Numbered from the stretch's first letter, positions 1-8,145 are shown. The stretch is 9,874 nt of DNA from Chloroflexota bacterium (GCA_023381895.1 JAMCTA010000007.1:1-9874); one strand, 5' to 3'. Notes: generated by a model from the letters alone, not told the origin. Made by a program: numbers and translations.

Positions 1-1
1 C

Positions 2-1117
2 GCTCACCTGGATGGAACACAACTGACCAGTGGCCAGGTGTTCCGTGACGCTGGTTATACGACCGCCTACTTCGGCAAGACGCACTTCGGCACCACGCTG
101 GAGCGACTCGGTTATGACGTGGGGAACGATCACCGCGTGCCCGGGCTGAACAGCGCCGTCGACGAGGAGTATGTACGGGCTGCTCGGGCCTTCCTGGCCG
201 AGCACGATCCGCGCCGCCCGCTCTTCCTCACCGTCTCGGTCAATCAGCCGCATCCTCCCTTTGAGTTCATCCCGCAGTTCGCCGGTCAGTATCCGGTCGA
301 GCGGATGCGGATACCAGAGAGCTTCTATCGTGACGATCTCTCGACCAAACCGGCTTTTCAGCGTGCACACGCGTTAGATGGCCACCACGGCACGAGTAGC
401 GAGGCCACGCTGCGGACGGAGATCGCGCAGTACTGCAGCATGATCAGCAACGTTGACCGGCTGTTCGCAGAAGTACGACAGGCGCTCGAGGCGCGCGGCA
501 TGTGGGAGGAGACGGTCGTCCTCTTCACCTCGGACCACGGCGACATGATGGGTGCGCACCGCACGCGGCTCAAGGGCACCTTGCCTTATGAAGAGCTCTA
601 TAATGTCCCGATGATCCTACGCCTACCCGGCGGACCACACGGGCAAGTGATTAGCGATCTGGTAGTGAACACCGCAGTACCCGGCACCCTGATCGAGGCC
701 GCCGGCTTGCCACTCCCGAACGCGTTTCACGGCGGCTCCCTTCTACCGCGCCTCCAGGGACCAGACCACCGGCAGGAAGAGCGCGTCTTCTTCGAGCACT
801 ATGGCGCCTACTGGGGCTTGCATCCCTTCCGGGCTGTACGCCGTCGAGCCCGCGACGCCGACTGGAAATACGTGAAGTACTACGGCCCGGATGCCACGGA
901 GGAGCTCTATGACCTCGTGGCCGATCCGCTCGAGCTCGTCAACCGCGCGCAAGACGCCGCTTGCCATGACATCCGGACCGAACTCGAGCGAGAAGTGGAC
1001 GGCTGGTGGCAGCGTACCGGCGGCCGTGACTTCGCCTACTACGAGTCGGCAGCCTTCAAGCATCGAGGCGCCGACACGCTCGTCGTGCCCGGGCGGACCG
1101 GTCCAGCTGCTGGCTAG
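2..1117 (+). CDS. Type I sulfatase (alkaline-phosphatase superfamily), 5'-truncated by window edge
   Basis: A hydrolase expected to cleave sulfate esters. The frame is open from base 2, so the start and roughly the first 90-100 residues are outside the window. The missing part would carry the Asp-Asp metal ligands and the C/S-x-P-S-R formylglycine motif, so activity cannot be judged here. GTG at 38 is an internal codon, not the start: the residues before it (LTSGQ) run straight into the usual 'aGYtTayfGKtHFG' block, which contains the family Lys and His. Further family features are NQPHPPF, the metal-binding FTSDHGD near 530-545, a Lys about 20 residues later (RLKGTLPYEELYNVPMI), and the C-terminal 'ELYDLVADPLELVN' block that closes most sulfatases. 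Substrate is unknown; arylsulfatase and choline-sulfatase types are both possible. It lies 32 bases ahead of a second sulfatase and is probably co-transcribed with it. Confidence 0.93.
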   Translation, partial: AHLDGTQLTSGQVFRDAGYTTAYFGKTHFGTTLERLGYDVGNDHRVPGLNSAVDEEYVRAARAFLAEHDPRRPLFLTVSVNQPHPPFEFIPQFAGQYPVERMRIPESFYRDDLSTKPAFQRAHALDGHHGTSSEATLRTEIAQYCSMISNVDRLFAEVRQALEARGMWEETVVLFTSDHGDMMGAHRTRLKGTLPYEELYNVPMILRLPGGPHGQVISDLVVNTAVPGTLIEAAGLPLPNAFHGGSLLPRLQGPDHRQEERVFFEHYGAYWGLHPFRAVRRRARDADWKYVKYYGPDATEELYDLVADPLELVNRAQDAACHDIRTELEREVDGWWQRTGGRDFAYYESAAFKHRGADTLVVPGRTGPAAG

Positions 1118-1135
1118 CACTGCCGTGGAGATATC

Positions 1136-1143
1136 GAGAGGAG
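1136..1143 (+). promoter_or_regulatory. Shine-Dalgarno for the second sulfatase; decides its TTG start
   Basis: GAGAGGAG lies 6 bases before TTG at 1150. It supports the TTG start, which gives the classic sulfatase N-terminus (RPNILFSLSDDQ). No ATG lies nearby in that frame. Confidence 0.75.
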
Positions 1144-1149
1144 CGCATT

Positions 1150-2481
1150 TTGCCACGACGACCAAACATCCTGTTCTCGCTGAGTGATGACCAGCGGCAC
1201 GACGCGATGGGCTGCGCTGGCCATCCCTTCCTGGAGACGCCGGCGATGGACCGGCTTGCTCGGGAGGGAATCCGCTGTCGCAACGCTTTCACTGCCTGCC
1301 CGCTCTGCGCGCCGAGCCGGGCGAGCCTGCTCAGCGGCCAGTACCCGCACCAGAACGGCGTTCTCCACAATCAAGCCGCACTGCGCGCGGGGGTGCAAAC
1401 CTGGCCGGAGCTGCTACAGCAATCCGGCTACCGGACGGGTTTCATTGGGAAGATCCACTTTGGCAACTCGAGCGCTCCTCGACCGGGCTTCGAACGATGG
1501 ATCAGTTTCCACGATCAAGGCGAGTATCGTGACCCCCTGCTCAACGTGGACGGCGTAGAGGTCCGTCACCAAGGGTACAACACCGATTTGCTAGCCGAGT
1601 ATGCAGAGCAGTTTCTGAGCAGCGATGATCCGCGACCTTGGGCACTCTGTGTCTGGTGGAAGGCGCCGCACGCGCCTTTCACGCCCCCTGAGCGGTACGC
1701 GGACGTCTACAGCGCGGAGCCGCTACCGGTACCACCCACGCTCGGCGCCAGCCGTCAGGGTAAGAGCTCTTATGTCCAGAACGCGCGTTGGTTCCACCCG
1801 GAACCAGCAGCATTACCGTATTCTGCCCGCCCGTCGTGGGACCGCTTCATGCGCGACTATGCACGGACTCTGCGCGGGGTTGACGATGGGCTGGGGCGTC
1901 TACTCGCGGCGCTGGACGGTCGTGGCGATGGGGGGCACACGCTGGTGATCCACTCCAGCGACCACGGCTACTTTCACGGCGAGTTCGGTTTCGGCGACAA
2001 GCGCTGGATGTACGATCCGTCCATCCGCGTACCGCTGCTCATACGCTACCCGGTTGGGATCAGACAAACCGGCCGTGTCGAGGATGCGCTCATCTCGAAC
2101 CTAGACCTGCCAGCAACCATTATGGATCTCGCGGCGCTGGACGTACCGCCAGCGTATCACGGGCATAGTCTGCGCCCACTGCTGCTAGGGGAAGGGAGGT
2201 GGCAGCGCGACGCCGTCTTTATCGAGTACTTCCAGGACCCGCCGTACCCCTACTGGCCCTCAATGGTCTGCATGCGGACGGCGCAGGCCAAGCTCATTCG
2301 CTATTTCCGGCAGGGCGAGTCCGAGGAGTACTACGACCTCACTACTGATCCAAACGAGCAGCACAACGCACTCGATGACTCCGCTCAGGCGACCACCGTT
2401 ACTGAGCTGCGCCGGCGCCTCGAGCAGACGCTGCGACACGACCACTTCGTCCTCCCGGAGCCCCTGCCAGACGCGTTCTAG
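1150..2481 (+). CDS. Type I sulfatase, N-acetylglucosamine-6-sulfatase / mucin-desulfating-like
   Basis: A 443-residue sulfatase, full length for the family. Catalytic features appear in order: metal ligands D13-D14; the formylglycine motif C53-A-P-S-R followed by ASLLSG, where Cys53 is the residue a maturase would oxidise; G100-K101-I-H103; H174 in KAPHAPF; D271-H272 in SSDHGYFHGEFG; K284 in GDKRWMYDPSIRVPLLI; and the terminal EEYYDLTTDPNE block. The stretch 'PRPGFERWISFHDQGEYRDP', a following LNVDG, and 'RWMYDPSIRVPLLIRYP' resemble glucosamine-6-sulfatase and mucin-desulfating enzymes, so a sulfated amino-sugar glycan substrate is inferred, not shown. There is no convincing signal peptide: the N-terminus goes straight into the first beta strand, suggesting a cytoplasmic enzyme or a missed leader. 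The TTG start is set by a GAGAGGAG site 6 bases upstream. A Cys-type sulfatase needs a formylglycine-generating enzyme, which is not in this window. Confidence 0.95.
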   Translation: MPRRPNILFSLSDDQRHDAMGCAGHPFLETPAMDRLAREGIRCRNAFTACPLCAPSRASLLSGQYPHQNGVLHNQAALRAGVQTWPELLQQSGYRTGFIGKIHFGNSSAPRPGFERWISFHDQGEYRDPLLNVDGVEVRHQGYNTDLLAEYAEQFLSSDDPRPWALCVWWKAPHAPFTPPERYADVYSAEPLPVPPTLGASRQGKSSYVQNARWFHPEPAALPYSARPSWDRFMRDYARTLRGVDDGLGRLLAALDGRGDGGHTLVIHSSDHGYFHGEFGFGDKRWMYDPSIRVPLLIRYPVGIRQTGRVEDALISNLDLPATIMDLAALDVPPAYHGHSLRPLLLGEGRWQRDAVFIEYFQDPPYPYWPSMVCMRTAQAKLIRYFRQGESEEYYDLTTDPNEQHNALDDSAQATTVTELRRRLEQTLRHDHFVLPEPLPDAF

Positions 2482-2546
2482 CGCTCGGTTCCTCAATCTC
2501 GTAGAGAACAGGCGAAGGCAAGGTAGTCCTGTGCCAGGAACCACCG

Positions 2547-2696
2547 ATGCCGAAGCCGTTACACACGCCGAAGGATGCGGAAGAAGAGCGCCAGGCGCTC
2601 GCTCCGTACATACCAGATGGAACCTCGAACGAAGATTGGTCCGGTAAGTCCGCTACTACTACCAATCAAGCCTGGAGACGCCAGAACGACGAGTAG
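2547..2696 (+). CDS. Possible small protein of 49 residues, unknown function
   Basis: An ATG frame ends in TAG two bases before the convergent atpG stop. AGGA at 2536-2539 sits 7 bases before the ATG, a good ribosome-binding distance, and an in-frame TAG at 2523 rules out an upstream extension. The predicted product is hydrophilic and charged (begins MPKPLHTPKDAEEERQ, ends WRRQNDE), with two Trp, no Cys, no membrane segment and no motif I recognise. It lies 65 bases after the second sulfatase on the same strand, so it could be the last gene of that transcript. The case for coding rests on the Shine-Dalgarno, the choice of ATG and the otherwise unexplained gap. A frame of this length can arise by chance in GC-rich DNA. 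Confidence 0.35.
   Translation: MPKPLHTPKDAEEERQALAPYIPDGTSNEDWSGKSATTTNQAWRRQNDE
2586..2600. repeat. Short inverted repeat in the convergent intergenic region
   Basis: GAGCGCC-A-GGCGCTC: 7-base arms around one central base, or 6-base arms with a CAG loop. It lies between the two convergent transcription units but has no T-tract on either side, so it is not a standard intrinsic terminator. It also falls inside the possible small reading frame. It may be a weak bidirectional pause or stop site, or chance. Confidence 0.3.
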
Positions 2697-2698
2697 CG

Positions 2699-3559
2699 CT
2701 AGAGGGCAGCCGCGCCTCCCACGATCTCCGCTAGCTCACGCGTGATTCCAGCTTGACGCAGCTTGTTATAGCTCAACGTGTATGATGCGACGAGCTCCCG
2801 GGCATTGTCACTCGCGTTCTGCATCGCCACCATGCGAGCGCTCTGCTCACTCGCCTTCGATTCCAGGAGCGCCTGAAACACCTGCATGTCGAGATAGCGG
2901 GGCAGGAGATATCGTAGAACTTCACGTGGCTCAGGCTCGAACTCCACAAGCGCGCGCACGCCCTGCCCTCCTCCATCTGCCGGCTCGGGCGGTACGACTG
3001 GTAGTAGCTGCACAATGGTCGGCTCTTGCCGCAACGTATTGATGAGCTTGGTGTAGATGAGATACACGGCATCAGCTCGTCCCCCACGAAACTCGTCGAG
3101 GGCAGCACGCGCAATCGCGAAGGCGTTATCTGCCGTGGGATTATCGCCCAGTCCAGAAAAATCCGCGACGAGCGCGGAGCCACTCCGCAACACGAAGTCC
3201 CGGCCCCGCCGCCCAGCACAGATCACGCTCACCGGCACAGACTGTTCTCGCACGAACCGCCCGAGCAGGCGGTTGATATTACCAGGAAGCGCTCCACAGA
3301 GTCCCCGGTCAGGAGTGATGTGCACGACGACAACTTTCCGCACAGGGCGCACCTGCTGCAACTCGTCGCGATCGTTTCCTGAAAGAGGAGGCAAACTCGC
3401 GAGCACTTCTTTGATCGCCTCTGCATACGGTCGCGAGGCAAGCGTACGCTGCTGCGCCACTCGCAGACGGCTGAAAGCCACCCGCTGAAACGCACGCGTG
3501 ATCTGCTGCATGTTCTTGACACTGCGGATGCGGCGGCGGATATCGCGAACACTCGCCAA
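2699..3559 (-). CDS. atpG: F1Fo ATP synthase gamma subunit
   Basis: The central rotor shaft of F1, coupling Fo rotation to the catalytic alpha3-beta3 head on the cytoplasmic side of the membrane. It has 286 residues, the usual size. The N-terminal helix (IRRRIRSVKNMQQITRAF) and C-terminal helix (ASEQSARMVAMQNASDNA) form the coiled-coil shaft. DRGLCGAL is near residue 84, and ITRELAEIVGGAAA at 272-285 is the gamma signature. The start is TTG, chosen because GAGGA lies 6 bases upstream and because it gives the normal N-terminus. Oddity: the normally well conserved 'KAMxMVAA' segment reads RAFQRVAFS (residues 22-30), so both methionines are replaced, by F24 and R26. It is the last gene of the cluster. 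atpD and atpC, which usually follow, are absent and the next gene is convergent. Confidence 0.98.
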   Translation of the reverse strand: MASVRDIRRRIRSVKNMQQITRAFQRVAFSRLRVAQQRTLASRPYAEAIKEVLASLPPLSGNDRDELQQVRPVRKVVVVHITPDRGLCGALPGNINRLLGRFVREQSVPVSVICAGRRGRDFVLRSGSALVADFSGLGDNPTADNAFAIARAALDEFRGGRADAVYLIYTKLINTLRQEPTIVQLLPVVPPEPADGGGQGVRALVEFEPEPREVLRYLLPRYLDMQVFQALLESKASEQSARMVAMQNASDNARELVASYTLSYNKLRQAGITRELAEIVGGAAAL

Positions 3560-3590
3560 CGTTGGTCCTCAGCCTTCTGTCGTTCACGAA

Positions 3591-3630
3591 GCCTCGGGCG
3601 GCCACCCGGCAAATGCCTGACCGCCCGGGC
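3591..3630 (-). other. Strong hairpin between atpA and atpG
   Basis: On the - strand, immediately after the atpA stop, GCC-CGGGCGG pairs with CCGCCCG-A-GGC: a 10-base-pair stem with one bulged A, extendable inward by a U-G pair. A smaller GGCA/TGCC stem lies inside the loop. No U-run follows, so it is unlikely to be a complete intrinsic terminator. It is better read as an mRNA-stabilising or attenuating structure that could set alpha and gamma levels apart. The Shine-Dalgarno of atpG lies downstream and outside the stem. Confidence 0.6.
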
Positions 3631-3631
3631 A

Positions 3632-5134
3632 CTACGCAATCTTCTTGTAGCTTGCAATTGCCTGCTTCAGCTGCTCCTCGATTTCCGGAGTGATCGTCTT
3701 CTTCTCCCGGATTGCCATGAGAAGCTCACTGAACTGGGTATCGAGGTACTCGTGGAAGCCGGTCTCCCAATCCTGAACCTTGCCCAGCGGCACATCGTTG
3801 AGATAGCCGTTCACACCCACGTAGAGGATGGCGACTTGATGCGCAACAGACATGGGCTGGTACTGAGGTTGACGAAGGATGTAGGTCATTCGCTGGCCTT
3901 GATCGATTCTTGCCCGTGTTGCCGCATCGAGATCTGAGCCGAACTGCGCGAATGCAGCTAGATCACGGAAGGCCGCAAGATCTAGCCGCAGAGTGCCGGC
4001 TACCGAGCGCATCGCTCGAATCTGTGCTTTGCCACCCACACGCGATACCGACAGACCGACATTTACCGCGGGGCGCTGCCCTTGATAGAACAGCTCAGAC
4101 TCGAGATAGATCTGCCCGTCTGTAATCGAGATGACATTCGTTGGAATGTACGCAGAGACATCACCAAGCTGCGTCTCGATGATCGGCAGAGCTGTCAGTG
4201 AGCCACCGCCAAACTCATCGCTGAGGCAAGCAGCACGCTCGAGCAGACGGGAGTGTAGGTAGAAGACATCGCCGGGGAAGGCCTCGCGACCAGGGGGGCG
4301 CCTGAGGAGCAGCGACACCTGGCGGTAGGACGCGGCGTGCTTAGAGAGGTCATCATACACGATCAGCGCATCCTGGCCATGGTCGCGGAAGTACTCACCC
4401 ATACTACATCCAGCATAGGGTGCGATGTACTGCATCGAGGCTGGCTCTGATGCATTGGCGGCGACAACGATGGTGTGCTCCATAGCGCCGTGCTGCTCAA
4501 GTATTGCCACGATCTCAGCAACCTTGGAGGTCTTCTGACCAATAGCCACGTAAATGCAGATGACACCGGTACCTTTTTGGTTGATGATCGTATCGATAGC
4601 GATGGCGGTCTTGCCTGTCTGACGGTCCCCAATGATCAGCTCTCGCTGGCCACGACCGATGGGCGTCATGGTGTCGATAGCCTTTATGCCAGTCTGGATC
4701 GGAACACTGACACTCTTTCGAGTGATCACCCCTGGGGCAACTTTGTCCACCGGTGATGTCTCAGCGGCCTCGATCGGCCCTTTGTTGTCTACTGGTCGCC
4801 CCAACGGATCGACCACGCGGCCGATAAGTCCAGGGCCAACAGGCACTTCGACCAACCGGCCGGTCGTATGGACCTCGTCGCCTTCCCGGAGTTCAGTATC
4901 ATCCCCGAGGATGATGGTCCCCACCGTATCCTCTTGCAGGTTCAAGGCGATGCCACGCACCCCATGGGGAAACTCGAGAAGCTCGTTAGCGAAGGCACCG
5001 GACAAACCAAAAATCTGCGCGATGCCATCCCCCACCTGCACGATAGTGCCAACACTCCGCTCGGCGACCGCAAGGTCAGCACCAGTGATCTGCTGTTTAA
5101 TGATGGAGGTGATGTCTTCAGCGCTCAGCGCCAT
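3632..5134 (-). CDS. atpA: F1Fo ATP synthase alpha subunit
   Basis: The non-catalytic nucleotide-binding subunit of the F1 head, alternating with beta. It has 500 residues, the normal length. There is an N-terminal beta-barrel (to about 95), then the nucleotide-binding domain with Walker A G169-DRQTGK175-T176, Walker B region ALIVYDD (256-262), the signature [10 protein letters not shown] (355-364) and the arginine finger R365 that reaches into the beta catalytic site. A helical C-terminal domain follows, ending [18 protein letters not shown] lies 6 bases after AGGGG and 14 bases after the atpH stop, indicating translation within one operon message. It is followed by a 72-base gap holding a strong hairpin. 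Nothing in the sequence suggests loss of function. Confidence 0.99.
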   Translation of the reverse strand: MALSAEDITSIIKQQITGADLAVAERSVGTIVQVGDGIAQIFGLSGAFANELLEFPHGVRGIALNLQEDTVGTIILGDDTELREGDEVHTTGRLVEVPVGPGLIGRVVDPLGRPVDNKGPIEAAETSPVDKVAPGVITRKSVSVPIQTGIKAIDTMTPIGRGQRELIIGDRQTGKTAIAIDTIINQKGTGVICIYVAIGQKTSKVAEIVAILEQHGAMEHTIVVAANASEPASMQYIAPYAGCSMGEYFRDHGQDALIVYDDLSKHAASYRQVSLLLRRPPGREAFPGDVFYLHSRLLERAACLSDEFGGGSLTALPIIETQLGDVSAYIPTNVISITDGQIYLESELFYQGQRPAVNVGLSVSRVGGKAQIRAMRSVAGTLRLDLAAFRDLAAFAQFGSDLDAATRARIDQGQRMTYILRQPQYQPMSVAHQVAILYVGVNGYLNDVPLGKVQDWETGFHEYLDTQFSELLMAIREKKTITPEIEEQLKQAIASYKKIA

Positions 5135-5148
5135 ATCATTCCCCTTCC

Positions 5149-5691
5149 CTACCGTGACCGCAGTAACGAGGTACGCAGTGCATCGAGGCGAGCATTGATA
5201 CTGTCATCGATCAAGAGATCACCGACCCGAACGACGAGGCCACCGACCATCTTGGGATCGACAACCTGCTCAACCAGCACAGCCGAGGCTTTCGTCCGTT
5301 CCGTCAAGCGCTGCTCGAGCTGCGCTAGCTCTTCGGCGGACAGCGGCACCGCCGAGCGTACGACAGCTCTGCGCACATTCTGCTCGCGATCGCGAAGATC
5401 CCGGTAGAGCTCGGAGATACGACGAAGAATGCCCAGATGCTGACGTCTAATGAGCAGCCCCACCATGTTCACCACTTCTGGAGCTACATCTATACCCAAG
5501 AGGCGCGGCAATAACGCCTTGACCTGGTCCTGGTCGAGCTCTGGATTGCTCAACTCCAAGAGGACATGTTCATCATCCAGAAGCTGAGCAGCACGGTCAA
5601 GTCCCCGTCCCCACGCTTCAATAGTGTCTCGCTGCTTTGCTAGTTGAAACAGTGCCTCAGCGTAGCGCCGAGGACGGCCTGCTATGGCCAT
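5149..5691 (-). CDS. atpH: F1Fo ATP synthase delta subunit (OSCP)
   Basis: Part of the peripheral stalk that joins the top of the alpha/beta head to the b subunits. It has 180 residues, typical size. The N-terminal helical bundle begins with [13 protein letters not shown], as in the family. The C-terminal part has the delta signature [26 protein letters not shown] (in 144-169; the run is continuous). ATG is 3 bases after the atpE stop, with GGGAAG 6 bases upstream overlapping the end of atpE, so the two are tightly coupled. Its place between atpE and atpA is normal except that atpF, usually just before atpH, is missing from this spot. Confidence 0.97.
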   Translation of the reverse strand: MAIAGRPRRYAEALFQLAKQRDTIEAWGRGLDRAAQLLDDEHVLLELSNPELDQDQVKALLPRLLGIDVAPEVVNMVGLLIRRQHLGILRRISELYRDLRDREQNVRRAVVRSAVPLSAEELAQLEQRLTERTKASAVLVEQVVDPKMVGGLVVRVGDLLIDDSINARLDALRTSLLRSR

Positions 5692-5694
5692 TGC

Positions 5695-6038
<344 letters not shown>

Positions 6039-6073
6039 AGTTTGCGTGCTAATCGTCGAAACAACGCGTGACC

Positions 6074-6883
6074 CTAGGCATGCTCCACTTCTGCACTCTG
6101 CATACCGGTATCAGCATGAGCCTCACCCTCATCGTGATGCTCAATCGCTAACCCAATGTAGGCGATCGTCAACATCATGAAGATAAAAGCCTGGATGAGA
6201 CCAACGAAGAAGCTGAAGCCAAGCCAAATTGGCATTGGTAACAACAGGAAGAAGGGAGCGTGGTAGAGCAGAGCCTGCAGGATGATGATCATGATCTCTC
6301 CAGCCACAATGTTGCCAAAGAGACGGAAGGAGAGCGTGACTGGTCTTGAGAGCTCATCGATGATGTTAATGAGAAGGAAGGGGAGATACGGCTGCGTGAG
6401 ATGGCGTAACTGGCCGCGAACTCCCCGTTCTCGCAGTGCCAGCCATTGGACAAGAATGAACACGAAGATTCCCATCGCCAGGGTCGTATTCAGATCACTG
6501 GTCGGCGATTTGAAGTACGGAATAGGGATGAGGCCGAGATAGTTAGACAGAAGGATGAAAACAAAGAGCGTCACAGCGACCGACAGTACGGTGTTCGCCC
6601 GCTCGCCAACGCTCTGCTCTGCCTGATTGCTCACGAACTCCACGACGTACTCGTACACATTCTGGATCCCTTTCGGGATCCCAGTGGTAAAGCGTCTCGA
6701 TAGGAACAATAGCGGGACCACAATGATAGCAATGATGATCCACGTCATAATGATCGTGTCCCAGTTGATGGCCAGCAGTCCACTTCCAGTCTGCAACCAG
6801 TGCTCACCAATCGGAATCGGCGGCTGGCTGTTCGGTAATGACTGTGCGGCTGGAGCTAGCGCCAGAATAGGCGGCTTAGGCAT
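6074..6883 (-). CDS. atpB: F1Fo ATP synthase a subunit (proton channel)
   Basis: The membrane stator subunit that provides the proton half-channels against the c ring. It has 269 residues and about five to six hydrophobic segments, the first near 41-61. The conserved helix SRPVTLSFRLFGNIVAGE contains the essential Arg (R187), and the last helix LIQAFIFMMLTIAYIGLA has Q231, matching the conserved channel glutamine. The start is ATG at 6883: AGAGGAGAG at 6889-6897 gives GGAG 7 bases upstream. The frame is open to 6982, but those extra 33 residues overlap atpF coding sequence and are not a-like. The first 8 nt overlap the 3' end of atpF, implying translational coupling. The His/Glu-rich tail (EHHDEGEAHADTG) is hydrophilic. 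The gene lies after atpF rather than first in the series. Confidence 0.98.
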   Translation of the reverse strand: MPKPPILALAPAAQSLPNSQPPIPIGEHWLQTGSGLLAINWDTIIMTWIIIAIIVVPLLFLSRRFTTGIPKGIQNVYEYVVEFVSNQAEQSVGERANTVLSVAVTLFVFILLSNYLGLIPIPYFKSPTSDLNTTLAMGIFVFILVQWLALRERGVRGQLRHLTQPYLPFLLINIIDELSRPVTLSFRLFGNIVAGEIMIIILQALLYHAPFFLLLPMPIWLGFSFFVGLIQAFIFMMLTIAYIGLAIEHHDEGEAHADTGMQSAEVEHA

Positions 6884-7397
6884 GCAGACTCTCCTCTGGC
6901 CGGCCTCCCCGCGACGCCGCCAATTCGTCAATTGTAGAGGCGATGAGCTGATGCTGGCCGGCACTATCCAGAGTTGCGCCAATGACGCGACGCGTTGCCT
7001 CGATCGTTAGCTCGACGGCATAGGCTCGAAGCTGCTGCTTCGCTTGGTCGCGCTCTTGGTCGATCGCCTGGCGTGCACGCTCTACGAGGCGGGCCGCTTC
7101 AGCGCGCGCTAGATCGAGCTGCTCATCACGAACTCTCTCCGCCGTCTCGCGCGCAGCTGCAAGAATAGCGTGGGCCTCAGCGCGAGTGTGTGCGAGTTCT
7201 TCAGCCTGCGCTCGTTGAGCTGCCGCCGCTTCCTCACGAGCACGGTCTGCTGCAGCCAGGGCCTGTTGAATCCGTTCTTGACGCTCACGCAAAATGCGGC
7301 TGATCGGGCCGGAGAGGAATCGATTCGCAAGCCACAGCAGGATGAGAAAGGACACGATCTGGAAGAGTAAGGTCAAGTTGACCGAAACCGGATTCAC
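6876..7397 (-). CDS. atpF: F1Fo ATP synthase b subunit (peripheral stalk)
   Basis: The stator stalk protein linking Fo to delta and the F1 head. It has 173 residues: one N-terminal membrane helix (about 7-25, LTLLFQIVSFLILLWLANRF), the short hinge GPISRILRERQERI, then a long Ala/Glu/Arg-rich coiled coil to about 135 and a C-terminal delta-binding part (ELTIEATRRVIGATL). The start is GTG; purine runs upstream (AGGGGAAAG 13 bases away, GAGAG 3 bases away) are poorly spaced, so the start is the weakest in the cluster, though the membrane helix cannot begin much later. There is only one b gene and no b' partner. Its position before atpB is unusual: it normally lies between atpE and atpH. Its stop overlaps the atpB start by 8 nt. 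Confidence 0.96.
   Translation of the reverse strand: MNPVSVNLTLLFQIVSFLILLWLANRFLSGPISRILRERQERIQQALAAADRAREEAAAAQRAQAEELAHTRAEAHAILAAARETAERVRDEQLDLARAEAARLVERARQAIDQERDQAKQQLRAYAVELTIEATRRVIGATLDSAGQHQLIASTIDELAASRGGRPEESLHA
6889..6897 (-). promoter_or_regulatory. Shine-Dalgarno for atpB, inside the end of atpF
   Basis: AGAGGAGAG on the - strand, with its GGAG core 7 bases before ATG at 6883. It decides the atpB start over the upstream GTG/TTG/ATG-type options and lies within the last codons of atpF. Confidence 0.75.
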
Positions 7398-7450
7398 ACG
7401 CTCTCACTTTCCCCTAGATGCTACCGAGCAGCTCAATGATAACAACATCC

Positions 7451-7921
7451 CTACTCCTGGTGGGGTCGCGACTCCAAAGGTCGCCCAACCATAGCGCGAT
7501 GTGTCTCGGGTCCACGCACAGGAAAGACGTGATCAAGGGAAGGGGAAGTCTGTAAGAGCAGACGTGCTCCAATAGCTGTGGCCAAGAGCGTCAACGTTAC
7601 CATACCGATGGCGAAGCTAGGAATACTACGAGAGTCAAGCTTGCACAGCACGATGCTTGCTAGGACCACAATGGTAAACCGTGCCGCCAACCCTTGCTGC
7701 ATAATGGTTCTGGCCCGGGTTGCCTGTTCACCGGCGGCACGCTCAATCCGGCGGATCAACACCTGGGTGTTGATTAGAGCAACCGCACTGCCAGCCAGCA
7801 GCCCGAGCGCACCATCCGGGCGTCTGACTACCAGCAGAAGGACGGCAAGAGGAACAACGGTCACGACACTTAGCACGCGCAACCTTCGCCACACTGCAGA
7901 AAGCGATGGCTGATCTGTCAC
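7451..7921 (-). CDS. atpI: AtpI-like ATP synthase assembly membrane protein
   Basis: A 156-residue protein with four hydrophobic segments (about 16-32, 38-55, 78-95, 101-122) and a loop between the second and third rich in Arg and Glu, the layout of the AtpI (ATP synthase I) family, which helps assemble the c ring. AtpI sequences diverge strongly, so the call rests on size, topology and place at the head of the atp genes. The start is GTG, with GGGGAAG 5 bases upstream; it overlaps the end of the preceding small gene by 4 nt (GTGA), a sign of coupled translation. The C-terminal 30 residues are hydrophilic (PVRGPETHRAMVGRPLE). A 53-base gap without clear signals separates it from atpF. Confidence 0.75.
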   Translation of the reverse strand: MTDQPSLSAVWRRLRVLSVVTVVPLAVLLLVVRRPDGALGLLAGSAVALINTQVLIRRIERAAGEQATRARTIMQQGLAARFTIVVLASIVLCKLDSRSIPSFAIGMVTLTLLATAIGARLLLQTSPSLDHVFPVRGPETHRAMVGRPLESRPHQE

Positions 7922-8145
7922 TTCCGCTTCCCCGATCGCTGCAATGCTAACTGGATCAACTGTACGCCACTCCAGCTGCCAAGACCAAGTCCGAGGAAGA
8001 TACAGATGAGGGTGAAGAGGGGCGGAGAGTGAAAGTGTGTATCGAGCTGCGTGCCGGCAAACACTCCTAGCCCCACAAATACCCCGAGCGTGATACTAAA
8101 CTGAGTAGCCAGGGCAAAGGCGCGCCACACGGTGAAATCATTCAC
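7918..8145 (-). CDS. atpZ: AtpZ-like small membrane protein (ATP synthase accessory)
   Basis: 75 residues with two membrane helices (about 10-31 and 43-66). Between them lie the glycine-rich 'GVFVGLGVFAGTQLD' and 'HSPPLFTLICIFLGLGLG' blocks, which match the AtpZ / 'F0F1-ATPase gene 1' pattern of G-rich helix, Leu-Asp, then Pro and a second G-rich helix. Family members are thought to act with AtpI in c-ring assembly or Mg2+/Ca2+ supply for it; that role is known only for some. The start is GTG, with AAGGG 7 bases upstream. It is the first atp gene, 56 bases after the sufD stop, and ends overlapping atpI by 4 nt. Confidence 0.72.
   Translation of the reverse strand: MNDFTVWRAFALATQFSITLGVFVGLGVFAGTQLDTHFHSPPLFTLICIFLGLGLGSWSGVQLIQLALQRSGKRK

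Noticed and set aside
743..1165. 140-codon open frame on the - strand opposite the first sulfatase
   Set aside because: It is antisense to conserved sulfatase C-terminal sequence, with no recognisable product and no ribosome-binding support.
3591..3630. Intrinsic terminator ending the atp message after atpA
   Set aside because: The stem is strong but no U-run follows it on the - strand, and atpG follows with its own good Shine-Dalgarno, so it is listed as a hairpin instead.
4632..5198. 188-codon open frame on the + strand opposite atpA
   Set aside because: It is antisense to conserved atpA sequence including Walker A. Low-complexity Ser/Pro/Thr-rich translation is typical of a shadow frame.
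6884..6982. N-terminal extension of the a subunit to 6982
   Set aside because: It would overlap about 100 bases of atpF, and a strong Shine-Dalgarno serves ATG at 6883.
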